Assembly: GCA_959347315.1 (NCBI GenBank)
Contig: OY365810.1
Location: 3,824,967-3,888,966, forward strand
Origin: Bimastos eiseni
Taxonomy: Eukaryota; Annelida; Clitellata; Crassiclitellata; Lumbricidae
Reading direction: 5' to 3'
Length of the DNA stretch: 64,000 nucleotides
In this document: piece by piece, positions 35,480 to 48,579 of the stretch
How the letters are laid out: every line of letters starts with the position of its first letter
Position numbering within the stretch: the stretch's first letter is position 1
Translations under genes and position numbers: made by a program
Notes under the pieces: model-generated
Seen by the model: only the letters and a program-made list of their open reading frames with translations
Told to the model about the DNA's origin: nothing
The model's database searches: none

Positions 35480-35860
35480 TTAAACTTCAAGACCAAGACG
35501 AGACCGAGACAGTGAAGTACCGAGACCGAGACACTAGGTTCAAGACAGTTCGAGACAGTAAAAGACAAGTGATCCTATATAAAAGGCTGTAAAATACTAG
35601 TGTGCCAGTTTTCGGAAATAAGGTTAATTTGTAATTTCAATTTGAAACTTGTAATGTATATAGCACCAATTCCTGAGATTAGTTTTTATATTGCCGCAAG
35701 ATTTTAAGATAGTTAACGCGAAACTTATCGAGACCGCTTGTTCGAGACAGAACAAGTCATTCACTTCAAGACAGTTTCTAAAAATTCGAGACCGAAGGCT
35801 TCCGAGACCGATACAATAAAAAACTGTCTCGAGACCGAGACACTGTCTCGAAACCACACA
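35480..35860. repeat. Degenerate GAGACCGAGACA repeat
   Basis: About fifteen scattered copies of AGACCGAGACA or CGAGACAGT in two clusters (35490-35570 and 35725-35860), the second including its inverted form GTCTCGAGAC. Confidence 0.7.
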
Positions 35861-37198
35861 ACTCTGATTCATCGACATCTTAAATCTTCAGCACAAAAAT
35901 GAAGAACGTTTTAATCGTCGACTCTTCTCCGGGCTTATCAGCATTCGCAATGTACAGCAAGTGCTGCGCTTGAATCTAAACGTGGATTGCGATCATCTTC
36001 AAAAGGGAATTATTTAAGAGATTTGCATCTCGGGTTAAAAGGCCAAAGGTCAATGCTCGGGGACTTTAACGGACGAACAGTGGTGAAGGATCTCACCAGA
36101 CCAGACGGATTGAAAATCTGAACCTAAAACTCACCTCTTCCAAGTAGCCTACTATGATTATTCAATACATTGTAACTCGTCCTTTGAATAAGACTTTGTT
36201 TTATTAAGGTCTGCTATAAATAACAGTTGTAGTGAAGTTGGCAAATTCCATGTATCCAAAGTACTGAAATACTTAGGTCTAAGATATTCCACATATTTGT
36301 CCAAAGCGGTCAAGCCACCTTAACATAGGCTAAAATTTGTGTACTCTCCATGTAACAAGGGTTGAATGCCATTTACAACATACACAAACGTCACAATCTA
36401 AAAATAAGATGAGACCTCATCTCCAACTTGCTGCCAAGAGTAGGGCCAACTACCATTCTCAATTATCAGAAATCCCAAGATCTTTTCCAAAAAACTAAAG
36501 TTTGGGCATGAGGAACTAAAAAATCTCAGGTAACTGAACAGTAAAAAGTTGTGACGAAATTTGAAAAGTGTTTTCACAATCACAGTGACTCACCAAAATG
36601 CAAAGAAAAGAACTGGGAAAGAAAAGAACTGGGACACAACAATGAACTAACAAATTTCAATGTCTACAAGTTACGTACAGTAATAATAGACATCTTTCCG
36701 ACACAGTCACAGAGTCTTTCTAACCAGTGTTAGAAAGTCCACTAACAATTAGTCTGCAGATCTTAGCAACAGAAATCTACATATTGCTATAAAGCAAAAT
36801 TCCCAAATTCAAAGTCACTGCTCCAGATCACAAGATCTTGGGAAAACTCCCAAGCAGTGATCGACTGGAAGAAACTAATGTCCGCAACTCGTTACACTTA
36901 CATTCCACAAGCGATCTCGATATTCTCAAAACGATAAGTAAAATTTACAAAAAAATTATGCAAAGTATATAATACGTGCAATAAAGATTGACAAGAATAC
37001 GATAAGTAGTTGTTTGACTGGCAGTTCAGACTCAATGATTCTACGACTTGAGACACAAAATCCTATGACAACAGAGCGAATGAAGACAGAGGCAGTGATG
37101 CAGACTGTGAATGGCTGCAGTGAGAGACAGTGATGCAGGTTATGGCGGCCATCTTGAAATGTCGAAATGAGACAACATTGATACAACGAAAAAGCTGT

Positions 37199-40100
37199 CT
37201 AGATCTTCTTAAAGCATTCTCTCATGTTCTGCCATAGAGCAATTCCCTGCAAAGGAAACGACAATCTAAAATTATTACCACATAAACGACAAATCATAAT
37301 ATAACATTGAACTTTCAATCGCTGCAGAACACATGGTTTGTGGTAAAACTGTTGCAGTAAATAAGTTAAAGAAGAAGAGAGGTCCCTTCCACACCCCATT
37401 TAGGCCTGTAATTCGTATTGGACGTATAAAACAAGACCAGTGCATTGAGCTAAATTATTATTTTTCTTTGTCTTTATTGCCCAAGGTAAATAAAATTAAG
37501 AAACTAAATAACAAGTATGCAGCCAGAATATGCGGTCCTCGTACCAGGGTGCGGTGTGGAGGCGTCTCTATTATTATAATTATTATTTTCATAATTTATG
37601 CAATTATTTAGCACCACTATCTAAGGACCAAGCATCAATCAATCAATGTCTCTACACAGTCACCATTTCATGAAAGCAGGCACTAGATCCACCACCATTT
37701 CCCATAATCCCAAGCATCAGTTCAATCAGATTTCTTAGCATCAGCTCTCACTCCATGATCTTCCCAACTCATCTTACAGCATAGTTTGCAAGTGGATCAT
37801 CCATCCCAATATCTTCAACGTACAATACCAGAGATATGAACCCCACAGGCTCTGACACACAGCCTAGAACATGAGTCACTAGACCACTGGGTACCTGACC
37901 AACAAATTTCAACTTATCCGTAAATGGATTACAGTTTATATATACGGTGGATGAATGTCATGTTGTGGGTCCATCCACCTGGAATGACCTTCCTCCATAA
38001 CAAATGGCTAAACTAATGACTGGTTTCTCTCCATTGGCTTCTCACTCTTTAAAGGCATTTCTTTTATAATCATGGTTTCCATGTTGAGAGTGCTACATAG
38101 ATCTATAGATACAATGCAATGCCCTTGCCCCAGTAGGGCTCTCTCGTAGTCCAGTTGAGCCATGAATCTGTTAGATCACTTTAGAGTATGTCCAACCTTC
38201 TTATATTTCTCCGTTTGCAGGATGGCGTAGTTGATGAAAACGTCTTTCAAATCGCGCACTTTCTGGCGCTTGAATCGGTCGATGTCTCTCAGCGCAAGAT
38301 CGACCATGGCCCTAGAAACAATTCAGTCAGTCAGTGAATCAATCAACCAATTAGCCAATCAACAAATCAATCAATCAACCCACCAACCAACCTGAAAATG
38401 TCTCCTGAAATTAAGACAGCACTTCCACCTAGTCATAATTTCTGGCCTCTCTGTCTCTTTCTCATTCTTGCCATATTTATCTTCTTCTCCTTCCTTTGGC
38501 TATTTCAGTTTAATTGTGGAGCATAGCATATTAATCAGGAGACATTTAAAGGTTTAGTTTCTGCCTATATATGCGTGATGTGTTCCACTGGCTTCCCCTC
38601 CCACAGCGCATTGCATTTCATCTCCTTGGTATTGCGCTATTTTTGCCGTGTTACCCTTTTGATCTAAATTTTTGGGGGCTGAACCCACATCCAAAACTAA
38701 ACATATTCAGTTGCAGGCACAAACACTTGAGAATGCAGAAAATTATTGGCTTAGGCTTAGATCCGAGTAACAATAGCAAAAATATCAATGAAAGTGAAAC
38801 ATGAATTCAGTTTGCAAGCTTGGATATACCTGTATATAAGACACTTAATAAATTTTATAAAGTGACCGATGTTTAAAATAATAACAGAATTTGTTCACAC
38901 TGAAAGTTTTCCACGAACCCCTGTCTTCACCTCATGGAACCCTAGGGTTCCGCAGATCACAGTTTGGGAAACACTGGGTTAAGAAATGGCCCTCTAACAA
39001 TACAATATAATACTGATTGTGACTGACTGGGCCTCCTTCGTTGCCTCTCGCACTTGTTCTTCGGCTTCTTGTATCTGCTCGTCGAGTAGTTTGATCTTCT
39101 GCTCTCTCTGCTCCGGAGTGTCACCTCCGAAGAGCTTTGTCTTCATTCCACTCAGTGAAAACGCACTCTGTTTACCCTGTATCTATGAAAGACATGAGAC
39201 AGGTTCAGCTGGGACATCAAGAATCATTATATTTATTTTTTTAATTAGAAATTACAATTTGCTGTTTGTTTATTGTAGTCATTATTTAATTGGAGACTAA
39301 TTCACTCATTCACGAATATATTTATTTAACTGTCAAAACAGAATGATTTCCCCTTATTATTAATTTATAATTATTAATGTCATTAATATAATCATTATTA
39401 GTAATGTTATTATTATGATTATTACATATAATTAGAAATTTAAATCACCATATTATTAATTTATTATTATTAATATCATTCTATAATTATTATTATAAAA
39501 TGTATTTATCATATTTGTTATTGTCATAATTATTATCATCAGGCCTTTGAGTTATAGTTCTTAGATATCCCATAGCCATGCTTTGGAATCTTTGACAGTA
39601 GTGTTTTTTAAAGGCCCTACATAAATAAGAATAAGTATACTAAGATCTTTTCTATGGCTCAGAAACTCAAATTGTTTAAAAGACAATCCTCAAAAAAAGT
39701 AATTTGATTTTGGTGTCATTGAGTTAATTTGCAGTTGAACCAATAACTTTCAAAACATAATTTATACAATAAATTAAGTACAAACAGAATGTAACAAATA
39801 AAAACAGAAGCTTTAACAAAGTTAGAAAATGATTTTCAAGTTATATAATTTAATCCTAAAAGGTTTCCTGAGTAGACCTACTTACATTCATGCTCTAATA
39901 ACTCCTTACATACCTCCTCATTGCTTACAAACTTCAAGTAGATGTCTTTTAGTTGAGTCACAATACAGAATAGTCTAATGCAATTCATGTCTCTGCTCAT
40001 AAGGAATGGAATCGACTGCCACTCTCTCCTCGTAGCTCAAATCACTTCCATTCTTCAAACAGCCACTCAAAACTCACTATTTTTCCTTGGCTTTCAAGGG

Positions 40101-43100
40101 TTTGGAAATCAAAGTCCATCTTCTCCTGGCGACAGACGATCCTCGCCTCAGATTCACATTTCATTGCGACCATGGGCGCATAACAAATTTAAATAATTTA
40201 ATAACAGTAATGAGCACATGTTATTATATATCTACAAAGAATTTAAATTATAAATCTACAAGAAATCTTGTTTAAAAAAGTTGTGCAAAAGGCCAAACCA
40301 GTTGTTCTCTTTGCGACACTTTGCATGTGACATTCTCTTCGGCCTTTTCGAGATCTAACTGAACAAGCTCCTGCTTTCGACAGACCGACCTAGGCAACAA
40401 TTAAAAATGATCACAGAGATAGAAAACCACTCTACACAATTCATCACAAAAATAAACAAACAAATTAGTACGTATAGCAGGCAAGAATAGACGAAATTAG
40501 ATTAAAGACAGAAAAAGCAAGTTACAATTGATTCAGAAACGATAGATTCTTCCAGCCTTATGCCAATAATAGATGACATTATATTTATGGTCGTATCCGA
40601 ACACCTGCACTTTGGACAGATCACGACATCAACTACATTTGCATAGAGTAGATGATTATAAGACATATGTTAATAGCACTCACAGCATGGATCTCGCAAA
40701 TGAAAGGCCTCTATGTAGAGTTTATAACAAGACAGTGGGTTACCGATAATAATAACGTTTACAAATTAGGTAAATTTAGATAGACAGAGGGTACTCTTAG
40801 CTAGTGTCTTAACTCATTGAGCAGAATATGTATTGCACCTATCATTCAGAGCTAATCAGAATAAATAAATACTCTGATATGAGTGCTGTTAATGTATGAT
40901 CCAAATCGCTCTCTTGAAAGAGCAATTATGCATGAAATGAAATAGTCCATGAGAGAGAAAAGAAGAACCACCGTAAAAGTACCTGAGAGCATCTCCAAAA
41001 GCATAATACTCCTTCAGTTGATCGGCAAACTGTTCCTCGTCTTCCAGGATGGCATCTATCGACTGAGAGTATCTTGAAAGAACACAAGAGCCAGAGCAAA
41101 AATGTAATGTAATCAAGCATTTATATACCGCCGCTCTAATCAGCAGTGCTCCCAACGGGCGTATGTGCAAGGGCCAGGGAAAAGATAAGTCTTGAGACAT
41201 CTCTGGAACTGGTAAGGCGAGAGAGGGATAGTAATTCCAGGTGCAGGGACTGTGGAAGACAGTTTCAAGCTGAGGTATTAAAATAAAATTAAATATCAAT
41301 ATACCCCGCCCTCCATAGAACACGTAGTTAAATTGCATAAACTATTTCTGCTTCTACCCCAACTACGCAGGGTTGCACACTCTTGATTGTTGCCCCACCA
41401 CCCCGAAAGGACCTAACAGGCTGCTCAAGTCTAACTTATCCAGCCGTGGTTGAATCGAGTAGGTCTCGCTCCAGTAATTTCCGCAAATAATTAAGACAAC
41501 GTACACATCCATGTAGTGACCGGCCATTTGCAATCCGTCTCCCATTTCCTTATCAAGCGCACTCAGTTCACTGAAGAGTCGCCCGTAGTTGGCGTGGATC
41601 TTGTGAATGCCGTACGTCTTGTCCACAATATGCTGCAAAACAACATCATATCATAGATATGATGACCCTCTGCCAAGGCAAGATATGGCACACTGAAGAC
41701 TATGGTGAGGTAGGGTCAAGATATCAAAGCAAGAGTTGGGAAATTCCAGTTCTTAGTTTCTAGTGTCCCTGGAATCATTTATGTCACCTTCTCTTAATTT
41801 ACCATGTATCCATCCTTCCATTACCATAAGTTACAGCCTCATACCATATGTAAACGCGCCTCGTCATCATTTCAGTGCTTACCATACCACAGTGTACCTC
41901 CTTATGTACCACTCTTCTTCTTCTTCATCACTCAAAAACATCTCTTTAGGGACCATTTGTGACATTGTATCGATGCAACTTGGCCCACGGACTCTTAAAC
42001 ATTCAAGCCATCAATCAGCTGTCAACGGGAATCCTATGGTTGGTTCCACGCTTGTGCGTGGGCCCACCACTGGTGACTCATTTAACCTACTGCGTACTGT
42101 TTGCTAACTGATGTAAAATGGTCATTAGTAACGACATTTAACATCATTTAGGTTAGCACAGAGAGTGCCTCTCAGTAGATATTCTAAAGGGGTGCTATAT
42201 AAATGTTCGATTACACAAAATCAAATTACATTGTAAGGGATTTCAGAACTGAATGAATCACGTGATCAATGAACAAATCACGTGATCAATAAATGATTCA
42301 CACGATCAATGAACGAATCACATGATCAATGAACGAATCACGTGATCAATGAACGAATCACATGATCAATGAACAAATCACATGATCAATGAATGAATGA
42401 CGTGATCACTAACAACGTACAACTCTGATCTTGACGATGTTGTTGATGTGCGTTTGAAGTTCATTGCAGTAGTTCTTTAACTCTTCGAATCTTTTATCAG
42501 GTTTCTTCAGACGATAGGAAGCACTCAACATACGCAACTTCCACTCTGCCTAAAACAAGTAACACATTAGAACAGCCTTACATACTCATTATACAATAAC
42601 ACAAACAAACCATTTGCATGGCCTTAAACCATTTGCATGGCTTTAAACCATTTGCATGGCCTTAAACCAGTTGCATGGCCTTAAAGCAGGGGTGTTATGG
42701 CAGTTGAGTAGCAATATGTTCCAGCAAGTGGCAGACCAGAGTCCAGAGAGCCAAAGGTGCATGAAAAAAATCGGGTATGGATACCAGTGCCCTACCCTAT
42801 CCCTTACCTATCCCTACCCTCAGATCTCATACAAACAGTTGAATTAAGCTTTGAAAATGTGAGTGCTATATGCATTATCAATCAAAAAAACAAACCTCAC
42901 AGAAAACTCACAATGCCTTAAAAAATGACAATCAGTAATTGAGTAACTCAACCAGGTATTCAATCAATCACTAAGTCAATGAACCATTCATTCTGCTTGT
43001 ACCTTGCTCTGGAAATCGGTGGCATAGACAGAATCTCTCCATCCAGAACCATCCTTCAGCAAAAAAACCACAACAGTGACACAATAAAATAAAACAACTT

Positions 43101-46100
43101 GTAGGTAACAGGTACTTATAACATTAAATCGCCAGCAACCTATGTTCCTTAGCGTTGGCACATCCCTGCGATATATTATCATGCAACATTCACAAATAAT
43201 TATTCAATAACAATTTTATCAGTGCCATCCAAGCATAAATCTATCATGAATTTCAAAATGGATAACTGACAATCAAATTAAAACACAACTATTGAATGTT
43301 ATGAACATGTTTATAAAATTTTTATTAAAACTAGACAAAAAACTAGTTTACATCTTTGAGGAACCCGTGGAATATTTTGTCTTTGGAGAGAATACTATGC
43401 GAAGCAACGCGCAGCAGAAAATTCTAGAAAGGAGAGAAAAACAAACACAAACACTTCATCAAATAAATTAAGTTTTGAGGTGATAATTTCTGGCAACTAA
43501 ATATTTGCATAGAAAATAGTAAAAAATGAAAACATTAAATCTTACAATGCATCTGGAATTGTAAAGCAACCTTGAAGTGCATGATCAAAAAATTTTTAGT
43601 TTCGTATCATATAATCGCAATATATTTTTACCATTATTACACATGATATGTACAATACTAAATTAGTAACATATCATAATACTACTTGATCACACAATAT
43701 AATATACAACTAATTTATACAAAATAATATCAAGCAGGAACTACTTTTCCACATGTGATAGACAAGTGAACTGGAAACCGAAAGGTTTGCGGTTCAAATC
43801 CATTGCAAAGCAGGGATTTGTTGAAAAACTGAAGTTCTTGCAACTATATCTCTTAGCCAGATAAGCTATTACGAGAAAACTTCTCACTGAGGAAAAACTG
43901 ACGGCTGGGCACCAACGCTCCCTCTAACATGGGCCAGCGCACTCAAGAATTTAGTGTGCGCACATAAGTTTTCCCCCCCGGAAAAATAAAAGCCAGATGA
44001 ATTGTAAACAATAAGAAAGTAATATGAACAATAATTACCTTGGCAGAAAATTCCAAATAAATTGTAAGAAAATTACAATTAAATACAACAAGACATATGC
44101 TTAATGCATCTTTTGCATTAAGACATATAAGTCCTCTTCTTTATCTTTAGATAAGGCACTTTTCTTTCATTATCAGAATATATCACAACATACTTTCCGA
44201 TATAATCTTAATCTTACTTTCATCACACTCAGCTACGACCTGCACACAAAGTGTAAACCATCTATAAAATGTAGCCAAAAAAAAATTTTCTGCACGCACC
44301 ATATAAAAAAAAATTAGAAGGAACATTGCTGGGATTGAAAACACAAAATGTAGTTCCAATCAAAGCCAACTTATCTCTGTGAAAAGACCCAAAAACTCAC
44401 CTCAAGACCGACTCTACGTCGTTCGATGAATTCCACGTCCAATCTATCTGTTGGAAGTTTCTGCCATGCATACGTAACCTACACAGACGTTCTCATGGTA
44501 TCACCTCAATCATTGCACATATTCATTCAGCTTAGCATTTATTTAGCGCTCTCAAAGAGTCAACACGGAGGCGCTCCCAGCCCAACCACAGCGATACAAA
44601 TCAGTTTAAGGTGGAAGGGCCAACAACTGAGAAGGTACGGGCTGCTTGTTCGAGGTGCTCGTATGTAAGAATGAATAAAAAAATTCCATCTGGCAATCTC
44701 TCATCATCCTCTTTCACTTTCGAAACCTGCTTCTTCTCGCCAAGCTTTGCGCACTTGTAGTGCTTCTTAATGGTTTAACATATTTTCAAACTGACAAAAA
44801 AGCACAGTATGAACTAATGCTGACAAGTTACCACAGGAGTCAGATTTAACTGTCAGCTGCCATGCAAGGCAACCATTATGCTAACATCAAATTTAACCAA
44901 TAATACAATACTATACTATACAGAGGGTAGCAATAAACATCGAAAAGACACAGAAAAGAAGCTTAATTGAGAGAATGCCGTTATGATGGATGTGGAGTCG
45001 ATGAAAAGTAGACCATGTATGCAGAAACTGAATTGATGAAAGAAACATAGGGCGTATCTAAATGGAAGCAGGATTGATGAAAACAATTTGACATAAATGG
45101 AAGCTCGATCGATGAAAAAGATCATATGCCAAGTGCAAGTGGATCGATGAAAATATAATGCTTAAGTGGAAGCTGGATTGATGAGAGAATGCTGTTAAGA
45201 TTGAAGTGGAATCGAAGAAAAGAAAGCTGTGTAAACAGAAACTGGATCCAGCACATAATCAAACAATTAATGTCCTTGTAATCACATAAACGTCCTTTTT
45301 CAATATCTTTTCGGCCTTTTCGGTGTTTAGTGCTACCGCAACACAGCTGATGAAGACATAAGCAATGGAGACGATAATGAAATTTCCTAGTGCGTCTGAC
45401 CAACCCGTTTCTCTGGCAGAGGAGGAACTACAATCGTTGGGTACATGATCTCGAGATAGTTTCGCAGAAGTTCAAACTCCGAGTAGCGTCTCCAGGCAGA
45501 TGAAGGGGGCTCAGCGTAATGCGGCATATCAGGATCGGTCACTCTGAAAACAGAAAACAAAATGACCGAATAAAATCCCAAATGACAGACGATATTCAAC
45601 TAGCATTTGCATTTAAATTAAAAAAATTTAATAATTTGTTAATAATTTCAACTCCATGACAAGTGTGTACTGATCGTCTCATAATTATTTATTCATTCGT
45701 CACGAATATTTATCTAGTGCCTCTTTGTGGTTACTCTACTCAGGAGTGTTCCCAACCAAATTACAGCTGAAAAGGAGAGTTTGTAACTAGTTATCTCAAT
45801 TGTCTATGTATATCGTTGCCAACTGTATTTAAGAAAAGGATAGTCAGAATAGCTTTGTTTAAGAGAACTCGAGTGAAGATTAACATCTGAGATCAGATAT
45901 AAGAGGAGACAGAGAATATTGTCACCATGACTAGGTTATTACACCAATCAAGACTTCCATATAAGTCTTGCAGTACAGAAGTCTTTCTGCACAGAAGTCT
46001 TGTCAAACAGAAGTCTTTCTGCACAGAAGCCTTGTTGTTAAGGTTGTTAATATCGTTGTTTGGGGCAAACTGGTTACTGGATTTAAAAAACAGGTATCAA

Positions 46101-48535
46101 ACCAGTTACCGAATTCTATTGGTGTTCTTAGATAAATATTGCAAATTGTAACATAACACAACTCTGCACGTTATGCGTAATGCAGTGTCAACACTCAACA
46201 CCGAAGTGTTTAAGTGGGTGCTTTGAAGTCAGGTCCTCCGTCTGAGTGCTGCTTTCTTTGTCAGCTCGGGTTACCATTCCCAACTCTGCACAGAGTTTTC
46301 TGCACAGACGTCTTCCTGCACAGAAGTCTTGCTGCAACAGAAGTCTTGCTGCACAGAAGTCTTGCTGCACAGAAGCCTTGCTGCACAGAAGTCTTGCTGC
46401 ACAGAAGTCTTCCTGCACAGAAGTCTTGCTGCACAGAAGTTTTTCTGCACAGACGTCTTCCTGCACAGAAGTCTTGCTGCACAGAAGTCTTGCTGTAGTA
46501 GGTCGATCATCTTGCAACAAGCAGCCTAAGAACCTGTGGCATGAGCTTCTCATCTCTCTTTGCCTCCTTTACAAACACTTGATGACCATTCCGTCATTGG
46601 TTTAGATTGGGAGCACATCTGATGCATCTCTCATGAAGAGGAGCTACATAAATTAGCAATAATAATCACCATATCATAGTATTCATAGCAAAAGAAGGAA
46701 CATCTGAAGATGAAATCTTACTTAGTTTCGACCAAATAGATGACGTATGTATCCTGCATCTTAACGGACGATCCTCCGATTCTCTTTTCTGGTTCGCTAA
46801 CTGTAATCTCCATCCATTGTAAGAGGTGGTCCTTATAACACAACAGTTCATCAAACTATAAGAAATTTATTAAAAATTAATAAATTATGAAATTTAATTA
46901 ACGGTAAAGACAGCTGTCAATACATGCTTTCCAATAGAACCTACGAAGTTCTGTTTAAGTTTCTATGAAAAATTCTGTTGATATAAGTAATTATTCATCC
47001 TAGCCCTCTCAATTATTCACCAATTGTAGCATTATCATTGTTTCATCAATCCAACTTCTATTTAAGCAAAAAACTCTTTTCATCCATCCAACTTCTCTTC
47101 TACTAACGATCAAACCCAGTTTTTACCAATACAATGGGTGAAGAGTAAAGAACGCCAAAATCCACGGTCTATCTTTCTCCTCCTCCTCCTACGTCCATAA
47201 CATAACATAACTAAAGCCACTACCATTGCTAAATTGCTATATGCCTCCCCATTCTGGTGGTATCTTACCCTACCCTCCAATTAAGCATGCCTGGAAGGCT
47301 CCTAGAGAGCCAAAGACCTAGGTTACCTTCAACACAATTCTTCCAAAAAGCCTCATGACTTGAAAATACACAGCCGATTCCAAACTCCACTTCTTCGTAT
47401 AACACAACACCAAGCACATCTTCACCAACTCCTGTCTCCACTCTGCTCCCTCAAAGCAAGAATTAAGACCAAGAGCAGACAACCATATTCTCCCAATCAA
47501 ATACAATCCTCAATATTTATCCCAAGATTCTTATATAAAAACATTCACTCTTTTCTTTTACAGTTTTAACTACTTTCATTACTCATCATAAACAGTTTTA
47601 ACTACTTTCATTAACCATTATAATAATTATAACCAATTTTAGCAATTCTCAAAAAACGAACACATGTATTTACAGAAATACGACCGGTTCTTGCGCTATA
47701 AAGTGTATTTTAGCATATTTTATTACATCGTGGGCTTGTGGTGTATTATAATTTTAGCATATTTAATTATTTCCTACAATATAACATGCATTTTGTATGT
47801 AGAACCTGGATTGATGATAACAATTGTGCTTAAATGAAAGCTGGATAGAAGAAAAGAATTTTAAAAGTGAGCACTTATTACATTTTTAAATGTTCATCAG
47901 ATATTCCACTAGATTCCATCGTGATGGCATTTTGTCATTTAATCAAACTTGTAATTTGCATGATATTTTCATCCATAGCTTCGATTTAAGCATAATTTCT
48001 TTCACCAATAAACATTATACTTTTTCATCGATCCCGTCTCCATTTAAGCTACAGTTGGACATCTATTCATGTCAAATAATAAAATATGCTAAAATACACT
48101 AGAAGCACCATGGTATAATAAAACACGCTAAAATACACTTTTACCGCTTAACAAGTACGATGGGTGATATTTGTGTTGACATGGTTCAGAGGGAAAACTG
48201 CCTGAAGCAGGGTATCATTTGCGTAAGAGCTGTGAAGTTCGTAAAAAGAGTCGTTAAACTACAAATTCAAGCATTCAGTGCAAAAGCTAAGGAGCTACAA
48301 AAATCAGGCGCAGTGAACTGCGGATACTGCGAAATCATATCTGTGAGGTTATTAAGGGTCTGGGGATCTCATTGTTTGCACGTTTTGTCAGTCCGATGCA
48401 AATGATAATGTTTACCCTGTGGGGTGCGGATGACAAAGACTCCACATCTTTATTTCCCACGACATTTAAAAATGCCTCAGGGTCGCAATGAAGAGGCGAA
48501 ACGAAGTTGCTGCTATCGTCCTCCTCCTCCGCCAT
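37199..48535 (-). CDS. SNX4: Sorting nexin 4 (PX-BAR endosomal recycling protein), complete
   Basis: Binds PI3P on endosomes and, with SNX7 or SNX30, drives recycling and autophagy-linked retrieval. Thirteen exons in transcript order: 48535-48416, 46855-46722, 45543-45405, 44478-44401, 43423-43352, 43053-43003, 42549-42421, 41632-41501, 41062-40983, 40389-40299, 39176-39028, 38311-38197, 37246-37199. All are GT-AG with consistent phases, giving 445 residues (human about 450). A low-complexity acidic N-terminus (MAEEEDDSS) precedes the PX domain, roughly residues 55-175, with WRRYSEFELL at 102-111, VVPPLPEKR at 123-131 and ERRRVGLENFLLRV at 150-163. The BAR half includes KEMGDGLQMAGHYMDVY and ILEDEEQFADQLKEY and ends with MRECFKKI. 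The chosen ATG has a strong context; an in-frame ATG at 48571 would add 12 residues. The second exon could alternatively start at an AG about 20 bases later. Confidence 0.94.
37960..38110 (+). repeat. LINE 3'-end relic in SNX4 last intron
   Basis: Shares ACAAATGGCTAAACTA and a GAGAGTGCTACATAGAT tail with the relic at 31000-31250. Confidence 0.5.
39350..39545. repeat. AT-rich ATTATTAAT simple sequence
   Basis: Irregular TTATTAATTTATAATTATT-type sequence; no coding content. Confidence 0.7.
39995..40135 (+). pseudogene. L2-like LINE C-terminal scrap
   Basis: One + frame reads EWNRLPLSPRSSNHF and then SKLTIF, matching the WN.LP C-terminal signature of the group. It is antisense in an SNX4 intron and truncated at both sides. 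Confidence 0.5.
42035..42205 (+). repeat. LINE 3'-tail relic
   Basis: Terminal stem-loop signature GAGTGCCTCTCAGTAG and GGGGTGCTATATAAAT, after degraded sequence. It is directly followed by the CACGTG array. Confidence 0.55.
42251..42410. repeat. 20-bp tandem array with CACGTG boxes
   Basis: Eight exact-length 20-bp units, consensus AATCACGTGATCAATGAACG, in the SNX4 intron next to exon 42549-42421. CACGTG is intact in units starting near 42251, 42271 and 42331; the other units have CACATG, CACACG or GACGTG. Ends about 10 bases before the exon donor. Confidence 0.9.
42609..42685. repeat. 19-bp tandem array with ATTTGCAT octamers
   Basis: Four units of 19 bp, consensus CCATTTGCATGGCCTTAAA. 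The octamer ATTTGCAT is present at 42612, 42631 and 42650 and altered in the fourth unit. It lies in the intron just upstream (transcript sense) of exon 42549-42421. Confidence 0.9.
44525..44660 (-). repeat. LINE 3'-tail relic (minus orientation)
   Basis: ATTTATTTAGCGCTC followed by GGAGGCGCTCCCAGCCCAAC, the reverse form of the shared 3' stem-loop. It is next to a second, + oriented scrap at 44690-44770 that matches 49560-49640. Confidence 0.5.
44930..45260. repeat. Degenerate satellite, units of about 40 bp
   Basis: About eight units with the theme AAGTGGAAGCTGGATTGATGAAAA in an SNX4 intron. Single or paired units in either orientation recur at 23200-23400, 47040-47110, 47795-47870, 47935-48065 and 55755-55835. 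Confidence 0.7.
46283..46500. repeat. 15-bp minisatellite in SNX4 intron
   Basis: About fourteen units of CTGCACAGAAGTCTT with few changes; one unit is lengthened by an A. A smaller block of the same unit lies at 45970-46035. Because the period is 15, several frames on both strands stay open as Cys/Thr/Leu-rich peptides, which are not genes. Confidence 0.95.
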
Positions 48536-48579
48536 CTCGTCAAGAACACAGAATAGAAATTGCGATTCCACACATGGAT

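Larger units (their letters stand above)
28386..37198. other. Region expected to hold the first carrier exon; otherwise repeats
   Basis: Exon 28377-28321 begins with Val in phase 0 directly after an in-frame TAG, so a short upstream coding exon must exist between here and SNX4. I checked the minus strand for an ATG followed by a phase-0 donor and found no convincing candidate. A strong donor (GTAAGT) at about 36888-36893 has no ATG before it and could belong to an untranslated exon. No other gene is supported. Confidence 0.5.

Noticed and set aside
37080..37157. AAGATGGCCGCC on the minus strand as the first exon of the carrier gene
   Set aside because: The context suits a start, but no in-phase splice donor follows within a short distance and it lies 40 bp after the SNX4 stop. 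Kept only as a weak possibility.
42251..42410. CRISPR-like array
   Set aside because: The units are contiguous with no unique spacers and the locus is in a spliced eukaryotic gene.
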